DNA from: Vicia villosa
Taxonomy: Eukaryota > Streptophyta > Magnoliopsida > Fabales > Fabaceae
Length of the DNA: 64,000 nt
Direction of reading: 5' to 3'
Assembly: GCF_029867415.1 (NCBI RefSeq)
Contig: NC_081182.1
Span: 11,600,646 to 11,664,645, forward strand
Under the pieces are notes generated by a model, which saw only the letters and a program-made list of their open reading frames with translations, did not search any database and had not been told where the DNA came from. Below are positions 1 through 8,645 of this stretch, piece by piece. Every line of letters begins with the position of its first letter. Within the stretch, counting starts at the first letter, position 1. A program made the position numbers and the translations under genes.

Positions 1-354
1 TTATATAGCTTAAAAAAAATACACAAACAAGATTATTAACATTTAAATTATTAAACATATGTCCTCATTCAAATTGTTTAAACAATACTGATAGTTTCTA
101 CTAAAGCAATGACTCATAATTTCTAAAGCAATGAAATATTAAACACACTTTATGAAAAAATAAACACAATAAACAGAAGTCGTGCAAAGCCACTTAAATC
201 TAAGGCAAAGCAGAATCTTTGAAAGCAAAACAAAGCAGAACTGAGCCATTTTGGATAGTTATATAACTTGCAAGAAGCAAGTAAAACAGAGTCATTATGT
301 AATTTTGGTCTAAAGTTTTTTAAATGATTTCTTTTGAAATTGAAAGGAAAATAT
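1..354. other. AT-rich non-coding DNA
   Basis: I see no gene, RNA or recognisable transposon end here. Short reading frames exist but have no family resemblance. A purine-rich stretch with repeated 'aaagca' words lies around 180-290. Confidence 0.5.
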
Positions 355-490
355 GATTTCAAAATGAAATTAACTCCAAACTTTGTTTTAACTATAAATC
401 TCTAATGGATTTCAAAATGAAATTAGCTCCACACTATATTTTAACTCTAAATTCCTAATGGATATCAAAATAAAATTAACTCACAAATGA
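355..490. repeat. Tandem repeat, about 2.5 units of 53 bp
   Basis: Three successive units start at 355, 408 and 461 with 'gatttcaaaatg' or the variant 'gatatcaaaata'. Each continues through 'aaattaactcc' and 'ttttaact' with a few substitutions. The exact 53 bp spacing marks a small local tandem duplication. No coding content. Confidence 0.75.
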
Positions 491-609
491 ACTTAACTCT
501 CACAACACATGATAATGTATTTTAATTTATAAATTGTAATAGATTATAACTTGTAGGAAAAAGTGCAGAGCAAAGCAATTGTCATTCATTTAGAAATTAA
601 GAGATAGAA

Positions 610-852
610 TTACACAATCACACACCGTTTGATTGAAATTTGTTTGACAGTGAGGGGGGAAAACAACGACGCCACCGTCGAAACCGTGAACAACGTCGTC
701 CTCATCACCGAAGCCGTTGTTGAAGTTGTGAACAAAAACATCGTCACTGTCGAAGCTGTAAAAAACGCCATCACCGTCACCGCGTTAGAACTAAAAATCG
801 TGTATATACAAGAAGGACGAATATTTTGATATGTGTTATTGTGTTGTGGCAT
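610..852. other. GC-richer tract of degenerate triplet/heptad-like repeats
   Basis: Between about 655 and 790 the sequence is GC-richer than its surroundings. It repeats words such as 'accgtcgaa', 'gttgttgaagttgtgaac' and 'gccatcaccgtcacc'. Open frames of 66 residues (+) and 80 residues (-) cross it. The plus product is a Val/Thr/Asn repeat (TVETVNN, VVEVVNK, TVEAVKN), which looks like translated repeat DNA. It may be a relic of a transposon exon or of a gene leader. I do not recognise a family. Confidence 0.4.
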
Positions 853-1032
853 AGAGAATGAAAGACTAAGAAAGGATTTCAGAGAGTGAATGACAAAGAG
901 TTGGCTTGAAGAGAGTTGTATTTTTTCTTACTTATGCTATGCCAACCCATGTTGTTTTAGTTAATGAAAAAAATTTAAAAAGGGAGGGGTGCAGCAGCTC
1001 CTGCCCGCCCCCACCTAGATCCGCCACCCATA

Positions 1033-1354
1033 AAAATATATGTTATTAATCATATATTTTACCATAATGCATTAATTAATTTTACTACTTTATTAATCAA
1101 TAAACTAAATAAAATTATCCAAATTCTATATTTAAATATGAAATATAATAATCAATCTTTACACTCTATTAATTAATTTTATTTGTTATATTTCATATAT
1201 TTTATAATTTAATATCAAAACTTTATTATTATAATATAAAAATTAGTTATTATATTTCATATTTTAGTTGTAGAATTTGATTAATGTTAAGTATTTTATT
1301 GATAATGAAGTAATAAACTTTTTAAATAAATTATAAGTAAAATATGTGATTAAT

Positions 1355-1365
<11 letters not shown>
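1033..1365. mobile_element. Foldback MITE candidate, AT-rich
   Basis: The left end 'tatgttattaatcatatatt' (near 1038) is the inverted complement of 'aatatgtgattaataacata' near 1341-1360. Inner segments also pair, for example 'tgaaatataata' with 'tattatatttca'. The whole is therefore a large imperfect hairpin. The right end runs into a TA microsatellite, so no duplication can be read. Confidence 0.5.

Positions 1366-1415
<50 letters not shown>
1359..1415. repeat. (TA)n microsatellite
   Basis: Uninterrupted TA dinucleotides for about 57 bp, at the right end of the foldback element. Confidence 0.95.
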
Positions 1416-1418
<3 letters not shown>

Positions 1419-1632
1419 ATTAATGCTATGATAAAATTAATTAATGACAAATTTAATATTTGTGTTAAAAAATAATTTTAAAAATAACAATATTTATTAT
1501 AAATATATTTTTTTCATTTAAAAAAAAATACGGTCAACCATAAAAATAAAACAAACAGTACTCAGTGCTTAGGTGTAGATATTTGACGTAAAATGTGATG
1601 TAAGCATAACATTGTATCTGTAGGAAAATAAT

Positions 1633-1845
1633 TACATAGACACAACCTCAACACCTGTACTTACACACAACCAATCACATTTTTTTTATTAATTAAAAAT
1701 TAAAAATAAAATTGTCTCTCTCCTCTTTTATCTCAACCACCCCCATGATGCCAATTAAAAACGAAATTAAAATTTTAAAAAATTTATATTCTCTCTTTTC
1801 ATTGGTTGTTCCTAAAAATATGGGTTTAGATTCGTATCTATGTAT
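1633..1845. mobile_element. MITE candidate with subterminal inverted repeats
   Basis: The left end reads 'tacatagacacaacctcaac' and leads to 'acaaccaatcacat'. The right end read backwards gives 'tacatagatacgaatctaaa' leading to 'acaaccaatgaaa'. The two ends are imperfect inverted repeats around a pyrimidine-rich centre. I could not read a clear target-site duplication. Confidence 0.4.
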
Positions 1846-2213
1846 TTCTCTTATCTGTAGATAATATCAAGAGTAGTTATATCGTCTTTTAATTCGGTAA
1901 ACAGTAAAAGCGAGATCCTTTTTCTAAGAATTTTATTTTCCTTGCCAATGGAGTAAAGTACGTAAGTCCAGTATAGTTGTGAGATTAAAACTTTAGTAGT
2001 GAAGAAGGTATGGGTGAATCTCAATTAAAGTGGAGGCTTAAGATTTTTATTAAAGCATATGTACTTATCTTGTTCATAAGGTAAAGATATGAATGAACAT
2101 ATGAAATCGTAAAGGTTATTCAGATGTAAACAGACACTTCACACTAGTGCATCGAGGCGAGTCGTTGATTATATATTTATACTCACTTTGCTAAGACCAT
2201 TTTATCTTATTAC

Positions 2214-3555
2214 ATGATGGCATCCCACACTCTTGTAGTGAAATTGGCAGAGCTTGATAAAGCACTGCGAGCGAAGGTAATCCCAACCCCCAAGATCCAA
2301 ACGGTTGCAGGGTATCTCCGAAATAGAAAAAGATTTGTGAAGCAATACTCACCCAAGTCGGTGTCAATAGGTCCCATCCATCATGACGATCAAAATCTCA
2401 AGTTAGGAGAGGACTTTAAGCTTATCTCAGCAGCAAAATACAACCATATCACCGGCCAATATGATAATATTGGATACAAAAAGATTGCCAATAACATTGA
2501 TGAAATCAAGGGTCTTTATGCCGACTATGTTTTAGCCAATACTGAAAAGTCTCTGGAAGGATTCAACAGCCTTGACGAAAAGCTGTCATGGATGGGTGTT
2601 TTTTGCTGTATATTATGTTATTTGTGAATGTTGATCCTCTTTATGGACCTCATGAACAGGATCGGCTGAATATTAGTGTTGATCCAGCCTTTAGGGAGTT
2701 AGTTACATATTATCGGAACGGATGAAAACTAAAGCTGATCAACTTGTTCTTGTGATGAGGGATGTGCTTTTGTTGGAGAATCAGCTTCCTTTTCTAGTAC
2801 TGAAGCTATTGTGGCATGGTGAAGACGAGACTACATTGATACGTACTATGGAGAAATTTCTCAAAGGTTATAATGTGACCACGCCGACGACTCTGTGGGG
2901 GCCAGACATTCAAGAGAAATTACTGAATGAGCCAAAGCCAACTCATCTTCTTGATCTCCAGCGTAAAATCTTACTCCTCTCTACAAAGGAACAAAGTGGG
3001 GAATATTCAGAAGAAGAAGAAGAAGGCAAGGTGATTACATACAGGAAAATAGAAGGTAGGAATAAATCTTCGATCAAGCGGAAGTCGATGGGCAAAAGAC
3101 ATAGATTTCTGGGATGGTTGGTTAAATGCGAAACTGATTCTTCCTGAGATTGTTGTGGACGATACCACAGCTGTTTCTTTCCTGAACCTGGTAGCATATG
3201 AGTTGTGTCCCGATTTTAAGAACGATTATGGAATAAGTACATTCCTGTCTTTTATAAGCTCGCTCATTGACGGTGCTGAAGATGTCAAGAAATTGAGATC
3301 AGAAGGTATTTTGCTGAATTTACTTGGGAGTGATCAGGACGTTGTTGATCTTTTCAACATCATAAGTGAAGGCTTGGTACCTAAACAAACAACATATTAT
3401 GGAATCAGAGCTAAAATAGAAAAGCATCACGCTAAAAAAGGTAAGATTTGGATAGCTAGCGCAGGGTATTCACATTTATCTCAGCAACCCTTGCTGGGTT
3501 TACTGCACTTGCTCTCACTTTCGTTCAAACATGGTTTACCGTTTATCCACACTAG
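2214..3555 (+). pseudogene. DUF247 (UPF0481) protein pseudogene, multiple frameshifts
   Basis: Plant DUF247 proteins are about 400-500 residue proteins of mostly unknown function that end in one membrane helix. The family signatures are present but spread over several frames. An N-terminal block with the motif VSIGPIHH lies at 2214-2587. Then come MDGCFLL from 2588 (frame changed by one base), DVLLLENQLPFLVLKLL from about 2761 (frame changed again after a TGA at 2723), and a WAKDIDFWDGWL...VVDDTT...FLNLVAYE block from about 3079 to 3440 (third change). The terminal helix ISATLAGFTALALTF...VYPH, ending with TAG at 3553-3555, needs one more shift near 3475. The order and spacing of blocks are those of a full single-exon gene, so it was once complete. 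Several independent indels make sequencing error an unlikely sole cause. Similarity is judged from motifs. Confidence 0.85.
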
Positions 3556-4241
3556 GTAGCTCCTAAACATGGTTTGCTTCAGAATTTTCTTCTTGTTTGG
3601 AAACTACTTTACTTCACTTCTCAAAGGATTGTTTTCAAAATTTTTAATCGACCAAATTTCCTAATAGTCTATTAGTTTATTTTAGAGTTAGTACTCAATT
3701 CACTATATGTTATACATGAGACGAATCTGGAAAAATTCTTCATACAAAAATGAGAGATTTCTCATTTGTCTTATAAATATTCTCTTGTTTTAAATATTCA
3801 TTAGAATTAATCAGCAATTTTAGTGACATAACAGTGTCACATTAGGTTAACTGCATTGTTCAGTGCTCAATTAAAGCAAATCTATTAATGAAAAATGACT
3901 ACTGACTGGTTGAAGACTATCCGGAGATCAAAGAATAGTGTTGAGTTGAGTCAGGGTCGAGTGCAACACTGCACCATTAGAAATTGATAATAGACCAAAG
4001 GATGTTAATGTGTATACTGAAGAAGACACTAAACTAGAGATTTGTATTCGTAAAATGAAGTCATGGAAAGAGATATTAAGGTAACTATCATAGTGATTTG
4101 TAGTCTATTTTGTCATCTTGGATGTAATTTAACATTGTAATGCATTGTATGTACTTATTTTGGTTGAATTATGTTTGAAGTTTATAATGCACTATATATG
4201 TAAAGCAATTTATATTTGATTAACTGATAAGATTAGATTGC
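3556..4241. other. Intergenic, with a possible exon remnant at about 4000-4090
   Basis: Mostly AT-rich spacer. Around 4015-4090 a frame encoding a charged stretch (YTEEDTKLEIC, MKSWKEIL) ends at a plausible donor 'taag|gtaact'. A plausible acceptor 'attgcag' lies near 4242. It could be an exon of whatever 4276-4662 came from. No family was recognised. Confidence 0.3.
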
Positions 4242-4275
4242 AGCATGCATTTGAAGGCTATTGTTTTAGTACTTT

Positions 4276-4662
4276 ATGAACCACGAAAAGCTTGAAAGCA
4301 GTAGAGTATGGTCTAGTTTTGCGAGAAGCCAGGAAGATAAGTGGTTGAGGATTATCAGGAAACTCAGTCCTAACAATGGCTTTGAGAACTCATTCATAAG
4401 CTTGATTGCGGAGGATAGGCCAAGTTTACGGCCTTGGAAAAGGTGTAGAAGATTTGTTGTATTATATAGGTACGTGTTAAAGAGATTCGTTGGATTGATC
4501 TTGTTAACGAAGACTTTCGCCCGCAAAGCTTCCGATCTCATAGAAGCTGGCAAGATACAAATCCCATCTCAAACTGAATCGACTATCTATGCGTTAGTGA
4601 ATCTTCATATCCAAATTGAGCACATCACAGTACAGATATGGGAATTCGGAACCGATAGATAA
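4276..4662 (+). CDS. Unidentified 128-residue reading frame
   Basis: An ATG-started frame of 128 residues, basic, with many Arg/Lys/Trp residues (for example EDKWLRIIRKL and RPWKRCRRFVVLYRYVLKR) and one hydrophobic run near FVGLILLTKTFA. It has no signal peptide. A candidate splice acceptor lies just upstream near 4242, so it could be a 3' exon. I do not recognise the family and cannot say that it is expressed. It lies 0.7 kb downstream of the DUF247 pseudogene and upstream of LTR-like sequence, so it may also be a relic. The opposite strand is open over much the same span, which weakens the coding argument. Confidence 0.25.
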   Translation: MNHEKLESSRVWSSFARSQEDKWLRIIRKLSPNNGFENSFISLIAEDRPSLRPWKRCRRFVVLYRYVLKRFVGLILLTKTFARKASDLIEAGKIQIPSQTESTIYALVNLHIQIEHITVQIWEFGTDR

Positions 4663-4954
4663 ATGACCTGCTATTTATATTTGGTTAATTAATGTATTCC
4701 TGTGCAGTGCATATTCCTTATCAAAGTTACTTACCTTCCGTATAGCATATTAATACTCTTATGCTATTGGTTTCTCATAGGTATGAGAATTTATAATGAT
4801 TTTGGAATGTTAATGATACATGGAATCTGCACTAACATTGAGGAGTGTTTCGGTATTGCAAAGAAGAGTTTATTTATGTTCTTGCGTGAGAAACATGATT
4901 CCGAGGAGCTTACCCGAAAAGATGAGGGAAGTCTCGGAGAAGGGTGATTTTGAG

Positions 4955-5300
4955 ACTGACTGAGGGAATTTTGGCACTACCATAGAAGTAGGTATTGACC
5001 CAAGAGAGGCATCTTGCTTATCCCTCTTGCGGGAACCCCATAGTAGTCTTATCTAAGGGTGAAAGGTGCCTCTTCTGCGTGTATTGCAGAGGGAGAGGTG
5101 TTGAGAGAGTGAGAGGGTGATCGGGTATGAACCAGATGATCTTTGTCCTTAGCCCTTGACCTCGTTTTATAGTGTAAGCTAGCTTCATTAAGATCTGTAA
5201 CCGAATCTTAATGACTTGTAACCGATTATTAATAGTTTGTAACGCTTGTAACCGCCCATTAATAGCTTGTAACGCTTGGCTTCCGGTCTAGTTCCCGACT
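4955..5300 (+). mobile_element. LTR-like fragment with internal tandem repeats
   Basis: The sequence is GC-richer than its flanks and has the look of a legume Ty3/gypsy LTR. It contains 'gaaaggtgcctcttctgcg' followed by 'attgcagagggagaggtg', and a row of imperfect repeats at about 5190-5280. The repeat core 'taatagcttgtaacgcttg' alternates with 'tgtaaccgattattaatag'. No internal retrotransposon protein adjoins it and no terminal duplication was found. The family call is from memory of similar LTRs. Confidence 0.35.
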
Positions 5301-5716
5301 TTTGCTTATATGCAGTTCTCGACCGACTTATGCCTTGTCGGGTATAGCTTAGTGCTCGGCCAAATGCGCATTATAAGCTATAGGCCGCGTCCTTATAAAT
5401 ATCCCGTGTCCGGAACCATTTATAAAACAAAATTACTATATTTTTTTTATGCATGGTACTTCCGCTGATACTCGTCAAAATGGTGTGATAATATGTTGTT
5501 GAGTACTTGTTTGCACGTTCAAGCAAGTTGAAGCAACTTTTACATGTGGGTTCCTTTCTTTCCATCAAATGGATAAATAGAAGATTAAGTGGTTTGGAAG
5601 TCCCTGCTGAGTAAGTGAATATTTGGGAGATAGGAATGTGCAAAGACCTCACTGAAAAATAATTAAAAAACGTAAAGTCATTTAACAAATTTAATAGTTT
5701 AAACATATTTAGTCTC

Positions 5717-5839
5717 ATGGAAAATACTAATATGTGTGCGGATGCTCTTGTTAAGTATAGCTATATCGACAAGACTTTTACTCTTTATTAGGAGGCTCCA
5801 AATTTCTTATGGCCTCTTATGGCGGTGAATTTTTTTTAG
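5717..5839 (+). pseudogene. Possible RNase H tail of a LINE-type element
   Basis: A short frame starts MENTNMCADALVKYS, stops at TAG (5789-5791) and continues in frame with EAPNFLWPLMAVNFF to a second stop. The 'N-x-CADALAK' pattern with a following aromatic block resembles the C-terminal end of the RNase H domain found in plant non-LTR polyproteins. The match is short and could be chance. Confidence 0.3.
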
Positions 5840-5944
5840 GGATTAGTAGTGTTCTCTTGGATTTGGTGTAGTTTTTTTGGGGCTTAGGCCCTCCATTCTA
5901 TCAAAAAATAAAATAGGCTGGAAAATTTAAAGTTATGATGTACC

Positions 5945-6075
5945 TTATTAGGTCTATTGGATAAGGCGAGCTAATTTCTTTGCCGTTTGTAACTTTTTAA
6001 AAATTCATGTTTTGATATTTTGTTGGATAAGGGCGAGCTAAATGTCCTTGCCGGTTGTAAATATTTTTTAAATTT
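5945..6075. repeat. Two-unit direct repeat, about 65 bp
   Basis: 'attggataaggcgagctaat' near 5957 recurs, slightly changed, as 'ttggataagggcgagctaaa' near 6023. Both are followed by 'ttgccg-ttgtaa' and a T/A-rich run. A local tandem duplication. Confidence 0.7.
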
Positions 6076-6169
6076 GTAAAAGTTAGGCAGGACGTTTTCC
6101 AGATGTCGGAGGAACCTATATATTGTTAAAGACGTGGGGATCTTAGTAAAAGCCAACATGCACTATGAT

Positions 6170-7140
6170 TAGAAGAAATCGAGATGTCACAAATTAGAAA
6201 TTAAAGAAGACATATCAATTCAACTCATCGGGGAAAGGATCTAACGCAAAGCTATACCACATCTTAAAATTATTACTAACATATTGAGTTCTCTTAATTT
6301 GCATACCAGGTACAAAGACTGGATAAAGGCATATTCTCTAACAAGAGCAACCGACCCGGAATCACCGAGTTAAAACATACCAAGTTAAATGAAAACTCTC
6401 GACAAGATCGGCAGTCTTCTAGTACACGTCCATGTACATATCACTGAGATATGAGCCTAAGACGTCTAAAACAAGCCCAGAGACATATATACGGCTAAGG
6501 ATTAGATAATATAAAGCGCATTCAAGACAAGAATAAAACGATCAACAAGTTTCAGATGGGCTTGAAATATTGTAAGGAAATGAAAAAATCATTCATAATG
6601 TTATGCATTCGAAAAGGATGACTAACAATTGAACGATCGCTAATCAATGTTTCGACAAGGACGACCTCTAACGTTAAATACACCAAAGATTCTCAGGCAT
6701 ATTATACCTCGGATTAACGGGGTGATGTAAGTACGAAGCAAGATCTATTCAGGATGTACCAACACGTGAACATGTAAATCTTTCAAAATTTGGCTACTAC
6801 TGATATACAAAAACCCACGTGGGATATTATAATTCTTAAAACAAAGCCAAACATTGGTGTATGTAAAACGAAGCTTCAATAGGTCGGGATTCCACCGGGG
6901 CTCTCCGACTTCTCGATGTTTATAATCCATCAGGTCCTACAACGCCAATGGGTCGGAATCCCACTAGAGCTCTCTGGCTTATCTAGGTCTAGAACTTACC
7001 GCGTTTTATAACGACCAGAGGTCGAGAATACACTATGGATCTCCGATTTCTCTACACTGCAAACCTACTCAGACTCTCAGATTTCTTCGTTAAAATTGTA
7101 GTTATTTTCTCGACTTCATTGAAAACATAATTCTTCCCAT
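6170..7140. other. Non-coding, repeat-derived; three imperfect units of about 68 bp at 6875-7075
   Basis: No credible protein. Near 6880, 6948 and 7018 the pattern 'ggtcggaatcccac' - 'ggctctccgacttctc' occurs three times with substitutions (ggtcgggattccacc, ggtcggaatcccact, ggtcgagaatacact). This is an old tandem array, probably inside an LTR or other transposon. Family not identified. Confidence 0.45.
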
Positions 7141-7420
7141 TATTTACCAAGGTGAATCCCTCTGAAATTGGTCCATCATAGAAACCACAAATTTATGGAA
7201 AGTTTACATGATCCAGAAAAAAAATCAAAACACATCGTCTTTATCGGCCTCGTACCCTTCCAAGCCTCATGCTTTGAGGGCTTATGTACATCTTGGGATT
7301 TTTCAAGAAAATGGCTCTCTGTTATTATTTCCTATTCAAAAACAAAACAAAATTGTGTTTAAACTCAGACCCATAAATTATTGCTTATTATTACCATTAA
7401 TTATGTCAAAGTTCATACTT

Positions 7421-7709
7421 TTTAAATAGATGGCTTTCCAAGCTCCCCCTTGGCATAAAATCATACACAAGGAGAAGTTCATCATCGTCCTTGCAATAAC
7501 CCAATAGCTTGACCAAGTTGGGATGAGAAATGCTTCCTAAAAAGTCAATCTATGACTGCATTGTCATATAAAAAACACTCAAGAAACAATAAAGTCAGAT
7601 AGCTAAATACTAGCAAAGAGATCTTAATGAATTGAAATAAAAATGAACTAACTTGCCATTTTTGGACACCTTGCAAACGATTATATTTCATTTTTTTGAT
7701 AGCCACCAT
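7421..7709 (-). pseudogene. Receptor-like cytoplasmic kinase fragment (RLCK, NAK/APK1-like)
   Basis: Two exon-like blocks on the minus strand encode kinase subdomains II-V. Block A (7709-7653) reads VAIKKMKYNRLQGVQKWQ and ends exactly at a donor 'caa|gttagt'. Block B (7555-7421) follows an acceptor 'atgcag' and reads [19 protein letters not shown], then [22 protein letters not shown]. The split after WQ and the following '[20 protein letters not shown]' are typical of plant RLCK VII genes. The Lys of VAIKK would be the ATP-binding lysine. The second codon of block B is TAG where the family has Glu, so the frame is closed. No catalytic loop (HRD) or DFG is seen nearby. It is a partial, dead copy. 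Confidence 0.75.
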
Positions 7710-7943
7710 GAGGAAAAGGGATTTTGAAATGTTTACGTTACGATTTGTGAGCCACAAGTGCAGATCCCTATCCGATCTGGTATTAATTGAAGGAGAATAG
7801 AGAAAGAAAGAAGGAGATGAATGATTGTAGCGGTGGAAGAAGGAAAAGAGAGAAAGAGAAATGGCGACTAACTTATGATTTTTTTCTCCTTTCGTTAAAA
7901 TGTCAGAACTGAGATAAACAATTGAAAACAAAGAGAAAAAAAA

Positions 7944-8123
7944 GGGTTAATAGGCATTTACACCCTGTAATGTTAGCGAATTTTGCTTTTCCCCCCTCCG
8001 TTGCCAAAGACAGGTTTTGGCAACGGTTTTTTGAAAAAACCGTTGCCAAAACCTGTCTTTGACAACGGAGGGGGGAAAAGCAAAATTCGCTAACATTACA
8101 GGGGTGTAAATACCTATTAACCC
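7944..8123. mobile_element. Near-perfect foldback MITE, 180 bp, upstream of FTSH
   Basis: The element begins 'gggttaataggcatttacac' and ends with its complement 'gtgtaaatacctattaaccc'. The arms pair almost without error over about 89 bp to a centre at 8033, where tttttt-g-aaaaaa forms the turn. Flanking 9-mers 'gaaaaaaaa' (7935-7943 and 8124-8132) may be a target duplication of Mutator length, although A-rich flanks make this weak. It carries no protein; the frame crossing it is an artefact. It lies about 0.5 kb before the FTSH start codon. Confidence 0.9.
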
Positions 8124-8645
8124 GAAAAAAAAAGTCATATAAGATTTTAGATGTCTAGTAGACAAAAATTAAAGTTTATTTTAAAAAAACTAACGCCAAG
8201 AACAATTTCAAAATAATTTTTAAAAAATTACTTTTTTTTTAAGTTAAGTTTGAAACAATAAATTAAGTTTAAAAAAACTAAAATATACACTGAGACTAGA
8301 TTAATTGAACTTATTATGACATTTTTGTGAAAGCAAATATACAAGAAGCCGAAGCAGCCACGACCCAACAGTCAAAAGTTACGATTTCATCCTTGTACTG
8401 CACAATCGTTAGATAAACGGATGCACCCTAGGCCACGTTATCATAGATAAGAACCACCCAAATCTATGGCATGAAATCAAGCACATTCACATTCTAAAAC
8501 AAAACAAAAGACGCAATCTCAATTTCACACTACTCTACACACAATTTAACCATCATATTAATTCATTCTTCCCCCTCAAATTCCTCAGAAAATTTCCTTC
8601 TTCTCCACACTTCCAACAATCTAGTAGTGTAGTGATTAAACCACC

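Noticed and set aside
5371..5718. 115-residue minus-strand frame
   Set aside because: No family resemblance, and it overlaps repeat-derived DNA and a plus-strand RNase H-like remnant.
7947..8165. 72-residue minus-strand frame
   Set aside because: It lies across the foldback MITE; the frame is a by-product of the palindrome.
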